From: Rhodobacterales bacterium UBA5972
GTDB taxonomy: Bacteria; Pseudomonadota; Alphaproteobacteria; Rhodobacterales; Rhodobacteraceae
DNA length: 18,213 nucleotides
Direction of reading: 5' to 3'
Assembly: GCA_002430125.1 (NCBI GenBank)
Contig: DJBQ01000179.1
Coordinates: forward strand, 1 to 18,213
Shown in pieces: positions 1-8,634 of the stretch. Each line of letters opens with the position of its first letter. The stretch's first letter is position 1. Position numbers and translations under genes: made by a program. The notes under the pieces were generated by a model, which was not told where the DNA came from, searched no databases, and was given only the letters and a program-made list of their open reading frames with translations.

Positions 1-33
1 TTCGCATTCGTCTGACAGCACCGCAGCCCAAAA

Positions 34-774
34 TCACCCCAACACCACCTGCAAAATCATCTTCGCACTTAACGCCGCCAGCAGCACCAGAATGATCCGC
101 TCGAACGCCTTGGCCGAGATGTGGCGCACCAGATAGGCGCCGACCGGCATTAAGGCCATTACCACCAGCAAAGCGGCACATGACAGCGCGAAAAAATCAA
201 CGGTCATAAAGCCGTACACCACCAACAATGGAACCTGTACCAAGGCGATGCCGGTAAAGAACGCCGATATCGTGGCGATGAACTGGCCGCGGCTAAGCTT
301 CATTGCATTGAGGAATGTGATCGACACCGGGGCGGATATACCGCCCGAGCCTTGCAATATGCCTGCGATCAATCCAACTGGCAAAACCGCCGCCAAGGCC
401 TTGGGATAGGCCAACACCCAGCCGGGGCGCAACGTGCGAAAGATGATGTAGGCGACCACCACCAAGGCGACAACCAGCAACAGGTAATCGGATTTGATAT
501 TGGCCAGACCATAAGTTCCAATCGCCGCCCCGACACCGCCAGCAATGGCGAATTGCAGCCAGAACCGGGTTGGCAGGCTGTCGGCGCGGTACTTCCATGC
601 CTGCCACACATTTGGCACCAGATTGGGGATGGCGAACAGCGTGATCGCCGTTGGCACATCGTAAAGCAGCGCCAGTATCGGGATCGCCAGCAAAGGTGCT
701 CCGGCCCCGGTCGCGCCTTTCAGGATGCCGCCGAGCGCGAACGCCACGCCGATCAGCAGGACGTTCTCAAGCAT
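34..774 (-). CDS. TauE/SafE-family membrane exporter
   Basis: Predicted inner-membrane anion exporter of the TauE/SafE (DUF81) family, 246 aa. Known members move sulfite, sulfoacetate or other small organic anions; the substrate here cannot be told. The protein is almost wholly hydrophobic, with roughly 7-8 membrane segments. It shows the family's two-fold internal repeat: a glycine-rich KGATGAGAPLLAIP stretch near residue 19 and a matching GILQGSGGISAP stretch in the second half. The frame is open further upstream, but the ATG at 774 is chosen because it begins the hydrophobic MLENVLLIG segment and overlaps the stop codon of the monooxygenase gene by 8 bases (ATGCTTGA), which suggests translational coupling. 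It is the last visible gene of the minus-strand operon, so export of a by-product or product of that pathway is a reasonable inference. Confidence 0.85.
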   Translation of the reverse strand: MLENVLLIGVAFALGGILKGATGAGAPLLAIPILALLYDVPTAITLFAIPNLVPNVWQAWKYRADSLPTRFWLQFAIAGGVGAAIGTYGLANIKSDYLLLVVALVVVAYIIFRTLRPGWVLAYPKALAAVLPVGLIAGILQGSGGISAPVSITFLNAMKLSRGQFIATISAFFTGIALVQVPLLVVYGFMTVDFFALSCAALLVVMALMPVGAYLVRHISAKAFERIILVLLAALSAKMILQVVLG

Positions 775-2365
775 CAATAGTTCGCCCGGTGGCGCGACGC
801 AAAATCTCGTTTGGGTCAGCGGCGTCGTTGCCCGCCCAGACAACAAACTGATCCGGGCGCACCAGAACGAAATCACTGCCATAACGCAGGCGGGCAGGGG
901 CTGCGGCATCCCTGACAATGTTCAGAGGCACGCCTATGGTGTCGGCTGCGGCCTGAAATGCGTCCGCCACCCGGGGATTTTCTGCGAATGCAAACAAGGT
1001 AAACCCAGCCCCCATAGCCACATAAGCGTCCGAGCCGTCAGACATTTCCGCTGGTGCCAAATGGTGGCCACCACGGGCTGCAAAGTCGTGGCGACCCTTT
1101 GCGCTGGGGGTGGTGCCGGCTTGTCCGAAAACTGCCGAAGCACCGTCATAATTCGGCTCGAACGCCATCACCTCGGTCGATCCTTCGTTGCGGGTGTCCC
1201 ATGCGTGGGTGAATTCGGCCTTGTCTTGATGCGGGTTGTAACGATCCAGAAACGCGTGATCCTCGCGAATGAACCGCTCGATGAAATCACCGGCGGTCGA
1301 GGCGAAAACCGGGCGGCGCTCCTCGCCGTAGGTGTCAAGCAGGGCTGGCCCGCCCCATCCCTGAAGGGTTGCCGCCAGTTTCCAGCCAAGGTTACGCGCG
1401 TCTTCAAAGCCGGTATTGATGCCATAACCACCGTAAGGCGGATGGCTGTGGGCGGCGTCACCTGCGACGAAAATCCGGTCTTTGCGATAGGTATCGGCAA
1501 GCGCAATCCTGAGATCCCAAAACCCGATATGGTCAAACGCCACGTCGATTTCGGCCCCGACAGCGCGTTCCAGAAACGCCTTGAAGTCAAAGTTGTCGCG
1601 CGTGGTGCCAAGCGGCACCGGCGCATGGAAAAACCATGTGCTGCCCAGATCGACCCGACCGAAGAACAGCCAATATCCCTTTTGCTCAGGATGCAGAACA
1701 CAGTAAAACTGCTTGCCGGGATAACGTTCTAACAGCTTGTGCAGGCCGGTTGATTTGAACACCAGCAGCACCATCAATTTGTCATGGTCTGATTTGGAAT
1801 GGGTAATACCAGCCGCAGCGCCGATTGCTGAACGACTGCCGTCACAACCGACAAGATATTGACCACGCAGGGTTTTTTCCTGCCCATCGGTATGGCGTGC
1901 CAGCACAGACGCCTGTTCACTGTCTTGCGAAACCTCGATCCCCGACCAGCCATAAGCGATGTCGATCCCGGCGATTTCAGCGGCACGGGCCCGCAAGACG
2001 CCTTCGGTTGCATATTGCGGCAGGCGTTCGTTTTCGCAGTAATAATAGGGTGCCACCAGATCGCGTTGCAGCCAGTCATAATGATACCCGGACAGCAGGG
2101 TCTCGTAAGACGTCATGCCGCCAATCGCGTAGCCCTTGGGCACCGACCGGGCGGCGCGCAATTCGGCCTCGGCCCCCCAGAAATGGAAATGCTCCATGGT
2201 GCGTTGGGTCAGGTTCTGGCCGCGCGGGATAGAATGCAATTGGGTGCTGCGTTCAATCACTGCCACCGTTTGCCCACGCTGGCCAAGTTCGATCGCCAGC
2301 CCAAGGCCCACCGGCCCGCCGCCTGCAATCACTACGTCATAGGTTTTGGAAAAATCAATGCTCAT
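767..2365 (-). CDS. FAD-dependent aromatic-ring monooxygenase (UbiH/PheA/MhpA-like)
   Basis: Class A flavoprotein monooxygenase, 532 aa, likely to hydroxylate an aromatic or similar ring using NAD(P)H, FAD and O2. The three family signatures are visible: the dinucleotide-binding GGGPVG at residues 15-20, followed by the ribose-binding Glu38; the DG motif (GCDGSRS) at about 173-179; and the second FAD motif (VAGDAAHSHPPYGGYG) at about 300-315. The C-terminal part after residue 400 resembles the thioredoxin-like tail of phenol hydroxylase/MhpA-type enzymes and carries no obvious motif. The length is normal for 3-(3-hydroxyphenyl)propionate hydroxylase relatives. The ATG at 2365 lies 3 bases after the ALDH stop. 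The family is clear, but the substrate cannot be read from the sequence; the adjacent ALDH and decarboxylase-like amidohydrolase support a catabolic role. Confidence 0.88.
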   Translation of the reverse strand: MSIDFSKTYDVVIAGGGPVGLGLAIELGQRGQTVAVIERSTQLHSIPRGQNLTQRTMEHFHFWGAEAELRAARSVPKGYAIGGMTSYETLLSGYHYDWLQRDLVAPYYYCENERLPQYATEGVLRARAAEIAGIDIAYGWSGIEVSQDSEQASVLARHTDGQEKTLRGQYLVGCDGSRSAIGAAAGITHSKSDHDKLMVLLVFKSTGLHKLLERYPGKQFYCVLHPEQKGYWLFFGRVDLGSTWFFHAPVPLGTTRDNFDFKAFLERAVGAEIDVAFDHIGFWDLRIALADTYRKDRIFVAGDAAHSHPPYGGYGINTGFEDARNLGWKLAATLQGWGGPALLDTYGEERRPVFASTAGDFIERFIREDHAFLDRYNPHQDKAEFTHAWDTRNEGSTEVMAFEPNYDGASAVFGQAGTTPSAKGRHDFAARGGHHLAPAEMSDGSDAYVAMGAGFTLFAFAENPRVADAFQAAADTIGVPLNIVRDAAAPARLRYGSDFVLVRPDQFVVWAGNDAADPNEILRRATGRTIDA

Positions 2366-2368
2366 TGG

Positions 2369-3799
2369 TTAGACCCGGCCCGCTTCCAGATAGACATGTT
2401 TGGTTTCAAGGAAGTCATTCAGCCCCTCGACGCCGTGCAACCGCCCAAGGCCGGATTGGCCATAGCCACCGGTTTCGCCTTCGGCAAACAGCCTGAGGTG
2501 GGAGTTGAGCCAAACCGTTCCCGCCCGGATCGCCCGACTGACCCGCATCGCGCGGTTAAGGTCTTGGGTGAACACGCTGGCGGCCAAGCCGTAAACCGTG
2601 GCATTGGCGCGGGCGACCGCTTCGGCCTCGTCCCCGAAGGTTTCGATGGAGGCCATGGGACCGAACAATTCGTCCTGCACCAGATCGGATCGAACATCGT
2701 CAATGCGAAACAGGCTTGGGGTCAGGAAGGCACCGCTGGCCAGCGGTTGGCCACGCAAAACCATCTCGCCTTCGTCTGCAGCGCGGTCCAGAATGCCGAT
2801 AAGACGCGCCTGATTGGGCAGGTCGATCAGCGAACCCATCTGGCTGGTCGGATCAGCGCCGGGGCCGGTTTTTATGGCTTTGAAGCTGGCTGTGATCCGC
2901 GCCTCGAAATCTTTTTGCACGGATTTATGCACCAGAAACCGTGTCGCCGCGACGCAGATTTGGCCGGCCATCGTAAGCGCAGAATGCGTAAGTTCCCGCA
3001 CCGCCAGATCAAGATCGGCGTCAGGGAAAATCACAGCCGGGGCTTTGCCGCCCAATTCAAGGCTTAACCGTTTCAGGGTGGGCGCGGCACCGGCCATAAT
3101 CAGCTTGCCGGTGCGGCTGGAGCCCGTGAAGCTGATGACGTCAATATCAGGCGAAGCAACCATCGCCTGCCCAACTTCGGACCCGTTTTCGTTGACAGAA
3201 TTGACCACACCAGCGGGCAGGGACGGGCAATCGGCCAGACATTGCATAATCCGCGCATGGATCAATGGCGTCTGGTCGGCGGGTTTGATGACGCAGGTGC
3301 AACCGGCGGCCAGTGCGGGGGTCAAGGATCGGATCAACAGGGTGACGGGCGCGTTCCACGGCACGATGATCGCGGCCACACCGGCCGGTTCGCGGTGCAT
3401 GATGGAAAAGTTGCCGGGCATGGTTTCTTGTGTGCGACCCAAAATGGCGCGCGCCAAGCCAGCGTAATAGCGGGTTTCGGAAATTGCCCCCATGACTTCG
3501 CCCGTCGCCTCGGCTCGGATTTTGCCGTTTTCGGCAATGATCAGGTTGATGAGGTCGGCCTTGATACCCTCAAGCCGGTCAGCAAATTCATAAAGCGCGG
3601 CCGCACGTTGGCGTGGCGACGCGCCCCAGTTTGAGGTGAAAAAGGTTTCGCGTGCATTGGCAGCCGCCTGATCCATCAACGCTTTGCTGCCGGGGTGGAA
3701 CTGCCCCAAAACCGAACCGTCCGCCGGGTTCACACTGTCGCGCAACGGCGCTGTGCCATCAAGCCAAGTGCCGTTTATGTAGTGCCGTGCCACTGACAT
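2369..3799 (-). CDS. NAD(P)-dependent aldehyde dehydrogenase
   Basis: Aldehyde dehydrogenase superfamily enzyme (PF00171), 476 aa from the chosen start, oxidising an aldehyde to the carboxylate in the cytoplasm. Visible landmarks are PWN (residues 147-149), the coenzyme-loop FTGSSRTG (224-231), the general-base Glu248 in LELGGKAP, the nucleophile Cys282 in GQICVAATR, and the ELFGP motif in the C-terminal third. Length is typical. Two starts are possible. A GTG at 3811 overlaps the upstream amidohydrolase stop (GTGA). The ATG at 3799 has GAGG six bases upstream (3806-3809) and is preferred; it removes four residues. The closest functional classes by context are benzaldehyde/semialdehyde dehydrogenases or 2-aminomuconic semialdehyde dehydrogenase. 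The last is attractive because an ACMSD-like gene precedes it, but this is inference. Confidence 0.9.
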   Translation of the reverse strand: MSVARHYINGTWLDGTAPLRDSVNPADGSVLGQFHPGSKALMDQAAANARETFFTSNWGASPRQRAAALYEFADRLEGIKADLINLIIAENGKIRAEATGEVMGAISETRYYAGLARAILGRTQETMPGNFSIMHREPAGVAAIIVPWNAPVTLLIRSLTPALAAGCTCVIKPADQTPLIHARIMQCLADCPSLPAGVVNSVNENGSEVGQAMVASPDIDVISFTGSSRTGKLIMAGAAPTLKRLSLELGGKAPAVIFPDADLDLAVRELTHSALTMAGQICVAATRFLVHKSVQKDFEARITASFKAIKTGPGADPTSQMGSLIDLPNQARLIGILDRAADEGEMVLRGQPLASGAFLTPSLFRIDDVRSDLVQDELFGPMASIETFGDEAEAVARANATVYGLAASVFTQDLNRAMRVSRAIRAGTVWLNSHLRLFAEGETGGYGQSGLGRLHGVEGLNDFLETKHVYLEAGRV

Positions 3800-3807
3800 T
3801 TCAGGCC

Positions 3808-4821
3808 TCACAGCTTTAGGCCAAGCAGGTTGACCGCATTGTCCTGATAAATCTTGCGACGCAGGTCATCGGACATATCCATTTCATCCAGAACCCGCAT
3901 GGTTTCGCGGATATACATCGGCCCGCCTTCGGGATCAAACGGCGCGTCCGAGGCAAACAGCACCCGGTCTTCGCCAAAGAACTCCACCGCATGTTCGATG
4001 GCTTTGCGCGACCCGAACGAGGCGGTGTCGGCGTAAAATTCCTTGAAATATTCAAGATGCGGGCGTTTCAGGGCCTTGCGGACCAGCGACAGATCCTCGC
4101 CGGATGTGCGCTTGCCCATCTGGTCCCAACCGGGGCCGACGCGGCCTTCAAAGAACGGGATCATGCCGCCGGCGTGGTGGGTGATGATCTTGAGGCCGGG
4201 ATATTTGTCAAACAGGCGCGAAAACACCATGCGCGCCATTGCCGCCGAGGTTTCATAGGGCCAGCCAAGCGTCCACCAGATTTCGTATTCCGATTTTTCT
4301 TCAGTGGCATAGTCAGGAAAGTTGGCACCACGTGCCGGGTGCATCCAGATCGGTTTGCCGGTGCTGGCCATATATTCAAAGAACGGCTCAAACTCCGGCA
4401 GGTCCAAAGGTTTGCCCTGAACATTGGTGAAAATCTGCATGCCCACGGCGCCCAAATCCTCAATCGCGCGGCGGCATTCTTCGACACAACCGGGGTCGGT
4501 TATGGGTGCGGTGCCGATGAAGCCGGGGAAACGATCGGGGTATTTCTGGCAAAGCTCGGCCATGCTGTCGGAACCGATTTTAGATAGCTCCATGGCTTTG
4601 GACGGGCCTGCCAGCAGTTCCAGCGGCGGCGAGGCCAGCGACAGAACCTGCATGTAATCAGGGCCGAACATATCCATCACTTCAAACCGGCGATCCAGAT
4701 TGGTCATCATCGGCACGGCACCGGAGCGCATGGTGATATCGGTCATGGTGCCGATATGGCCAATCAGGGCTTCGTAAAACGGCATCGGCCAGATGTGGTT
4801 GAAAATGTCGATCTTTTTCAT
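3808..4821 (-). CDS. ACMSD-like amidohydrolase (probable decarboxylase/hydrolase)
   Basis: Member of the amidohydrolase-2 family (PF04909), 337 aa. The family includes 2-amino-3-carboxymuconate-6-semialdehyde decarboxylase (ACMSD), gamma-resorcylate decarboxylase and 5-carboxyvanillate decarboxylase, all metal-dependent TIM-barrel enzymes. Visible candidate ligands are His9, His161 in WMHPARG, His215/His216 in ITHHAGG and Asp292 in FASDAPFD. The N-terminal metal motif is DIFNHIWP. The first position, His in ACMSD's HxH and Glu in the resorcylate decarboxylases, is Phe7 here. That may change metal binding or mark a distinct subfamily, so the exact reaction is uncertain. The ATG at 4821 overlaps the IclR-gene stop as ATGA, with AAGGA ten bases upstream. 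The gene is followed by an aldehyde dehydrogenase, as in 3-hydroxyanthranilate degradation clusters. Confidence 0.82.
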   Translation of the reverse strand: MKKIDIFNHIWPMPFYEALIGHIGTMTDITMRSGAVPMMTNLDRRFEVMDMFGPDYMQVLSLASPPLELLAGPSKAMELSKIGSDSMAELCQKYPDRFPGFIGTAPITDPGCVEECRRAIEDLGAVGMQIFTNVQGKPLDLPEFEPFFEYMASTGKPIWMHPARGANFPDYATEEKSEYEIWWTLGWPYETSAAMARMVFSRLFDKYPGLKIITHHAGGMIPFFEGRVGPGWDQMGKRTSGEDLSLVRKALKRPHLEYFKEFYADTASFGSRKAIEHAVEFFGEDRVLFASDAPFDPEGGPMYIRETMRVLDEMDMSDDLRRKIYQDNAVNLLGLKL

Positions 4822-5651
4822 TGCAGAGTGATCCTTTGAATGCCGGGTTTTGGTGAGGATGTCGGCGGTGATTCAGTGCGCGACAAGTCGTCGTGTTGAT
4901 CAAGGGCGCCAAGGTCGCGTGACAGGTTGATACCGGTTTCGCGGATGGCGGCACAGATGTCGCGCAACTGGCCTTTGGCAACATCGCGAGCTTTGATAGT
5001 GACGCAGATGGCGGCAATCGGTGCTGCTCCGGCGTCAAAAATCGGGGCGGCAACACCGTAAACCCCGTGGGTCACTTCGCCCTGTGCCAGTGCATATCCT
5101 TGACGGCGAACCTGACGCATCGAGGTCATAACTTCGTCAATGTCTTCGCCCAGACCGATATTTGAAAGTTCCGCCAGGTTATCGCTAATCAACGGCAGCA
5201 ATTGGCGGCGCGGCAGATGTGCCATGATCGCGCGCGAAATCGCGCCACGTGCCAGCGGCATCGGGCGGCCGCGTGGATAGCTTGAAACCGGATCAGGGGT
5301 GGAACATTCGGACGCGACGCATAACAGTTTTGCGCCGTACCAGCGCACCAGCAGCGATGAACAAGGGTAGGCCGCCACCAATTGGTCCAGATAAGGCTGA
5401 CCGCTTAGCGCCAACCGGTCGGATTTGCGCATAAGGAAGTCCATTTCCACCACGCGCGGGCCAAGGGTGAAACCGGCATTCGGAAGCGAGGTCAGAAACC
5501 CCGCCTCGCGGAGGGTTTTCAGGCAGCGGTACAGGGTCGGGCGGCTGTAGCCGAGTTCGGCCATCAGTTCCTCGGGGGTCCATTCCAGCCGGTCCTCGGT
5601 GAACACATCAAGGATAGCCATGATGCGGGTGGCTGAATTGATGCCGCTCAT
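4818..5651 (-). CDS. IclR-family transcriptional regulator
   Basis: IclR-type regulator, 277 aa. The N-terminal winged helix-turn-helix spans about residues 5-65 (recognition region GYSRPTLYRCLKTL). A C-terminal ligand-sensing domain, about 75-250, contains the usual SxPxGRPMPLxxGAxxRAIMA-like stretch. IclR proteins commonly control aromatic and organic-acid catabolism and bind short palindromes near the target promoter. The gene sits inside the operon it probably controls, with ATGA overlaps at both ends: its start overlaps the permease stop, and its own stop overlaps the amidohydrolase start. AAGGTG lies four bases before the ATG. The likely target is the divergent region 8553-8719, which contains two inverted repeats. 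Family assignment is strong; the ligand and whether it activates or represses are unknown. Confidence 0.9.
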   Translation of the reverse strand: MSGINSATRIMAILDVFTEDRLEWTPEELMAELGYSRPTLYRCLKTLREAGFLTSLPNAGFTLGPRVVEMDFLMRKSDRLALSGQPYLDQLVAAYPCSSLLVRWYGAKLLCVASECSTPDPVSSYPRGRPMPLARGAISRAIMAHLPRRQLLPLISDNLAELSNIGLGEDIDEVMTSMRQVRRQGYALAQGEVTHGVYGVAAPIFDAGAAPIAAICVTIKARDVAKGQLRDICAAIRETGINLSRDLGALDQHDDLSRTESPPTSSPKPGIQRITLQ

Positions 5652-7591
5652 GCCGCACCTTGGGTGCTGCGCGCAGCTTTTTGCTTGATCACATCAAGCG
5701 CCATGACACCCGCCCCCCCCAGCACCCCAAGCAGGTCGGTTACATAGGCGCCGGGGAAAGCTTGCGCCGGGATCAGCGCCATCAGGCCGAACAGGCCAAA
5801 CAGCAGCCGCATACCGGGGCTGAGTTTGCCGGAAAAGAACCCGGCCAAGGCTGCGGAAATCAACCAGACGCCCGCCACCGCTGTCAGGATTGCCACCGCG
5901 ATGTCAAACGGTGCACCGATCAGGATCAGGGTCGGTGAGAACACGAACAGAACCGGGATCACATAGGCCGACCAGCCAAATTTCATTGCCGCCCAGCCGG
6001 TGGCCATTGCCGGCGCTTGGGCGATTGAGGCCGCCGCAAAGGCTGCCATGGCAATCGGCGGGGTGATCATCGACATCATGCCGAAATAAAGCACGTATAG
6101 GTGGGCCGCCACCGGCTCGATCCCAACTTCGATCAAGGCGGGCGCGACAAGGGCGGCCAGCAGGACGTAAACGCCAAGCGTTGGCAGACCCATGCCCAGA
6201 ATGATGCAGACCACTGCCGACAGACCCAACAGGACGATGGCCGAACCGCCGCCGACCTGCACCAGCAGATAAGTCAGGTTGAACGACAGACCACTGACGT
6301 TCAGAACCCCGATCACCAAACCTGAGGCCGCCGAAATCAGGATGATCTCGACTACGGCATGGCCGGTTGTTGACAGAGTGTTAAACAAAGCGCGCACCGT
6401 CGGTCGTTCGCCTTGATATCCAAAAATCAGCGAAGAAATCACCAGCGACACGACCCCAAGAAAGGCGGCACGTTCCGGCTGCCAGCGCATCACGAACAGC
6501 GCATAGATCAGCACGGCAAAGGCAAACACGAAATGCAGACCGACGATCACCCCTTTGCTGGAGGGCATGTCTTCTTTCGGGATCGCGGAAATGCCCATCC
6601 GCGCGGCTTCAAGATCGGCCTGAATGAACAGGGCGACATAATATAACAGCGCCGGAACAAGGGCAGCCATCACGATGGTTGAATAAGGGACGGCCAGAAA
6701 TTCGGCCATCAGAAAGGCCGAAGCGCCCATGACAGGCGGCATCAGTTGCCCGCCGGTCGAGGCCACCGCCTCGATCGCTGCTGCCTTATGTGCAGGATAG
6801 CCATCGCGTTTGATCAGCGGAATCGTAATAACCCCGGTGCCAACCACATTGGCCACGGCAGAACCCGAGATCGACCCGAAAAGCCCTGACGCCAGCACCG
6901 CGATTTTCATTGAACCGCCGCGATAACGCCCCATGCCTAGCATCGCCGCGTCGGTGAAAAACTTTGTGCCGCCGGTTGTGGCCAGCAAGCTGCCAAACAG
7001 GATGAAGGCAATAACAACCGTCGCCGCCACGGACATCGGTAAGCCAAGAACGCCGTTTGAATCAAATGCCATGTATCCGACAAGTAATTCCCACGGCTGC
7101 GCTCGGCCTTGCAGGCGGCCCGGGACGATATCGCCAAACAACGCATAAAGCAGAAAAGCCGAGATGATGATCACCAGCGCCCAGCCAGTGGCGCGGCGCA
7201 AAGCCTCCAGCACCAGAAGAACCACGATCAGGCTGGGCAGCCAGACCGTTATTGGACGGCTGAAAATTTGCAACACAAGTTCAGGATAGTTAACGGCGAC
7301 GTAAAGAACCGTAACCAATCCCAAAAAGGCCAGCACCACATCATACCAAGGCGCGATACCGCGATCGGTTTTACGTCGGGCCGGAAGTTTCAGAAAGGCG
7401 ATGGCCAGCGTCAGGGCCAAGATCACCGCAAACACCTGTTGCGGGTAAAACCCCATGCCAAAATAGCGTGGCACGTTCAGGGACCAGCCGGTTGCGACCA
7501 GTATCAACAGGATCGCAAGCGCGTTGGCAATCGGCTGCCACAGCCAAGGAGAGAGGCCGCGAACGGCCCCTCGGGTGTTGAAACGGGCCAT
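5648..7591 (-). CDS. TRAP transporter fused permease, TAXI type (DctQM fusion)
   Basis: Inner-membrane permease of a TAXI-type TRAP transporter, 647 aa, in which the small (DctQ-like) and large (DctM-like) subunits are one chain. TRAP systems import organic acids by a secondary, ion-coupled mechanism using a periplasmic binding protein. The protein is mostly hydrophobic with many membrane segments. Characteristic DctM signatures are LFGSISGSAVANV (about 237-249) and the STGGQLMPPVMGAS stretch (about 278-291). The C-terminal hydrophobic extension is usual for the fused TAXI class. The start at 7591 has GGAGG five bases upstream, and the gene begins 10 bases after the binding-protein stop. The stop overlaps the IclR start (ATGA). 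The family call is firm; the substrate is not identifiable. Confidence 0.93.
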   Translation of the reverse strand: MARFNTRGAVRGLSPWLWQPIANALAILLILVATGWSLNVPRYFGMGFYPQQVFAVILALTLAIAFLKLPARRKTDRGIAPWYDVVLAFLGLVTVLYVAVNYPELVLQIFSRPITVWLPSLIVVLLVLEALRRATGWALVIIISAFLLYALFGDIVPGRLQGRAQPWELLVGYMAFDSNGVLGLPMSVAATVVIAFILFGSLLATTGGTKFFTDAAMLGMGRYRGGSMKIAVLASGLFGSISGSAVANVVGTGVITIPLIKRDGYPAHKAAAIEAVASTGGQLMPPVMGASAFLMAEFLAVPYSTIVMAALVPALLYYVALFIQADLEAARMGISAIPKEDMPSSKGVIVGLHFVFAFAVLIYALFVMRWQPERAAFLGVVSLVISSLIFGYQGERPTVRALFNTLSTTGHAVVEIILISAASGLVIGVLNVSGLSFNLTYLLVQVGGGSAIVLLGLSAVVCIILGMGLPTLGVYVLLAALVAPALIEVGIEPVAAHLYVLYFGMMSMITPPIAMAAFAAASIAQAPAMATGWAAMKFGWSAYVIPVLFVFSPTLILIGAPFDIAVAILTAVAGVWLISAALAGFFSGKLSPGMRLLFGLFGLMALIPAQAFPGAYVTDLLGVLGGAGVMALDVIKQKAARSTQGAA

Positions 7592-7601
7592 ACTGGCCTC
7601 C

Positions 7602-8552
7602 TCAGTTCAGGCCAACGTCCTTGAAGAACTTCAGAGCGCCCGGATGGAAAGCAACCACGCCCGGATCGCCATGCATGTCTTTGGGGTTAAACGCACCGAA
7701 AGGTTTGAAAGTGGCTTTCATAGCGTCTTTGCCTTCGTACATTGCCTTGGCCATTGCATAGACCACATCGTCAGACACGCCAGCATGGGTGAACACGACC
7801 TGTGGGAAGGCAATGTAAACGCCGTCTTCCAGCACGCCGGGGCTTGAGCCGGCTTTCATGGTCACGAAGGCGGCGGTCGGCCAATGCGCTTTGGCGGCAG
7901 CCAGACCAGCAGCCGACCCGTCGGTCACGGTCAACGCCCGCAATCCGCCGACAGCAGCGTCAGCTTCACGGACTTTGCCTGCACCATGCGCAAAGATAAA
8001 GCCAACCGTGTCGCCTGCGATAAACGCATTGGCACCGGCAACGACAGACGCGACGCTGACAGGTTTCATATCGGCGCGGGTCATCCCGGCCGTGGCATAA
8101 AACGCATCAAGCTGCGGCAGGATGGTGTTTTGCGCGGTATAGCCATCGGTCATCGGCTTGCCCTTAAGATCGGCCAAGGTCATGATGTCGCTGTCTTTAC
8201 GCACGAAAATCGCTTCTTTAAGCGGCATCAGCATGCCGACAATGCGCAGGTTGGGGTTTTTCACGCCGTTCCACCAGGCTTCGCCCGTGACCGCGTAGTT
8301 CACCTCTTGCAGGTTGGCGACGCCAAATTCGATGCCGCCAGAATTCAGATAAGGAATGAACTGGTTGGGGCTGGTTGCCGGCTGGATGGTGGTGTTCAGC
8401 CCGGATTTGTTGGCCGCATTGGCCACGGCGGTGCCGATATTGTGAAATAACGAGCCGGGATTGGATGTCGCAATTCCGACGGTTTGTGCAGCAGCCATGC
8501 CGCCACTGGTTAGGCCAAGGCCAAGTGCAAAAGTTGCTAGTAAATTCCGCAT
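7602..8552 (-). CDS. TAXI-family TRAP solute-binding protein
   Basis: Periplasmic receptor of the TAXI TRAP transporter, 316 aa. A clear Sec signal peptide is present: positively charged MRN, a hydrophobic core, and an AxA-type cleavage site at about A20-A22 before QTVG. The mature N terminus carries the TAXI-like pattern GIATSNPGSLFHNIG. The sequence then follows the family plan, with a region SGGIEFGVANLQEV and an ALTVTDGSAAGLAAAK segment. The ATG at 8552 is supported by a strong Shine-Dalgarno sequence, GGGAGG, seven to eight bases upstream. It is the first gene of the minus-strand operon and directly precedes its permease, so transport probably feeds the catabolic enzymes downstream. Known TAXI substrates include glutamate and other small carboxylates; nothing here fixes the ligand. 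Confidence 0.92.
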   Translation of the reverse strand: MRNLLATFALGLGLTSGGMAAAQTVGIATSNPGSLFHNIGTAVANAANKSGLNTTIQPATSPNQFIPYLNSGGIEFGVANLQEVNYAVTGEAWWNGVKNPNLRIVGMLMPLKEAIFVRKDSDIMTLADLKGKPMTDGYTAQNTILPQLDAFYATAGMTRADMKPVSVASVVAGANAFIAGDTVGFIFAHGAGKVREADAAVGGLRALTVTDGSAAGLAAAKAHWPTAAFVTMKAGSSPGVLEDGVYIAFPQVVFTHAGVSDDVVYAMAKAMYEGKDAMKATFKPFGAFNPKDMHGDPGVVAFHPGALKFFKDVGLN

Positions 8553-8605
8553 TTTGTTTCCTCCCTATAGGTGACCGATGGTTCTGCGCCACGTTTTTGG
8601 TCAAG

Positions 8606-8624
8606 AATCTCTGATTGTGAGATT
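8606..8624. promoter_or_regulatory. Inverted repeat, candidate operator
   Basis: AATCTC and GAGATT are perfect 6-base arms separated by the 7-base spacer TGATTGT. The size and position in the divergent promoter region suit a dimeric regulator such as IclR. Function is inferred; a 6-base dyad can arise by chance. Confidence 0.35.
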
Positions 8625-8634
8625 TTTACGAATT

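Noticed and set aside
725..3067. Long plus-strand open frames (725-1732 and 1859-3067) opposite the monooxygenase and ALDH genes
   Set aside because: They lie antisense to genes with clear family motifs, show no recognisable domain, and are rich in residues typical of GC-rich shadow frames.
3991..4587. 198-codon plus-strand open frame opposite the amidohydrolase
   Set aside because: Antisense to a well-supported gene; no domain, no ribosome-binding site context and no operon partner.
7109..8450. Plus-strand open frames opposite the TRAP genes
   Set aside because: Low-complexity, Gln/His/Arg-rich translations that mirror the transporter genes; no independent support.
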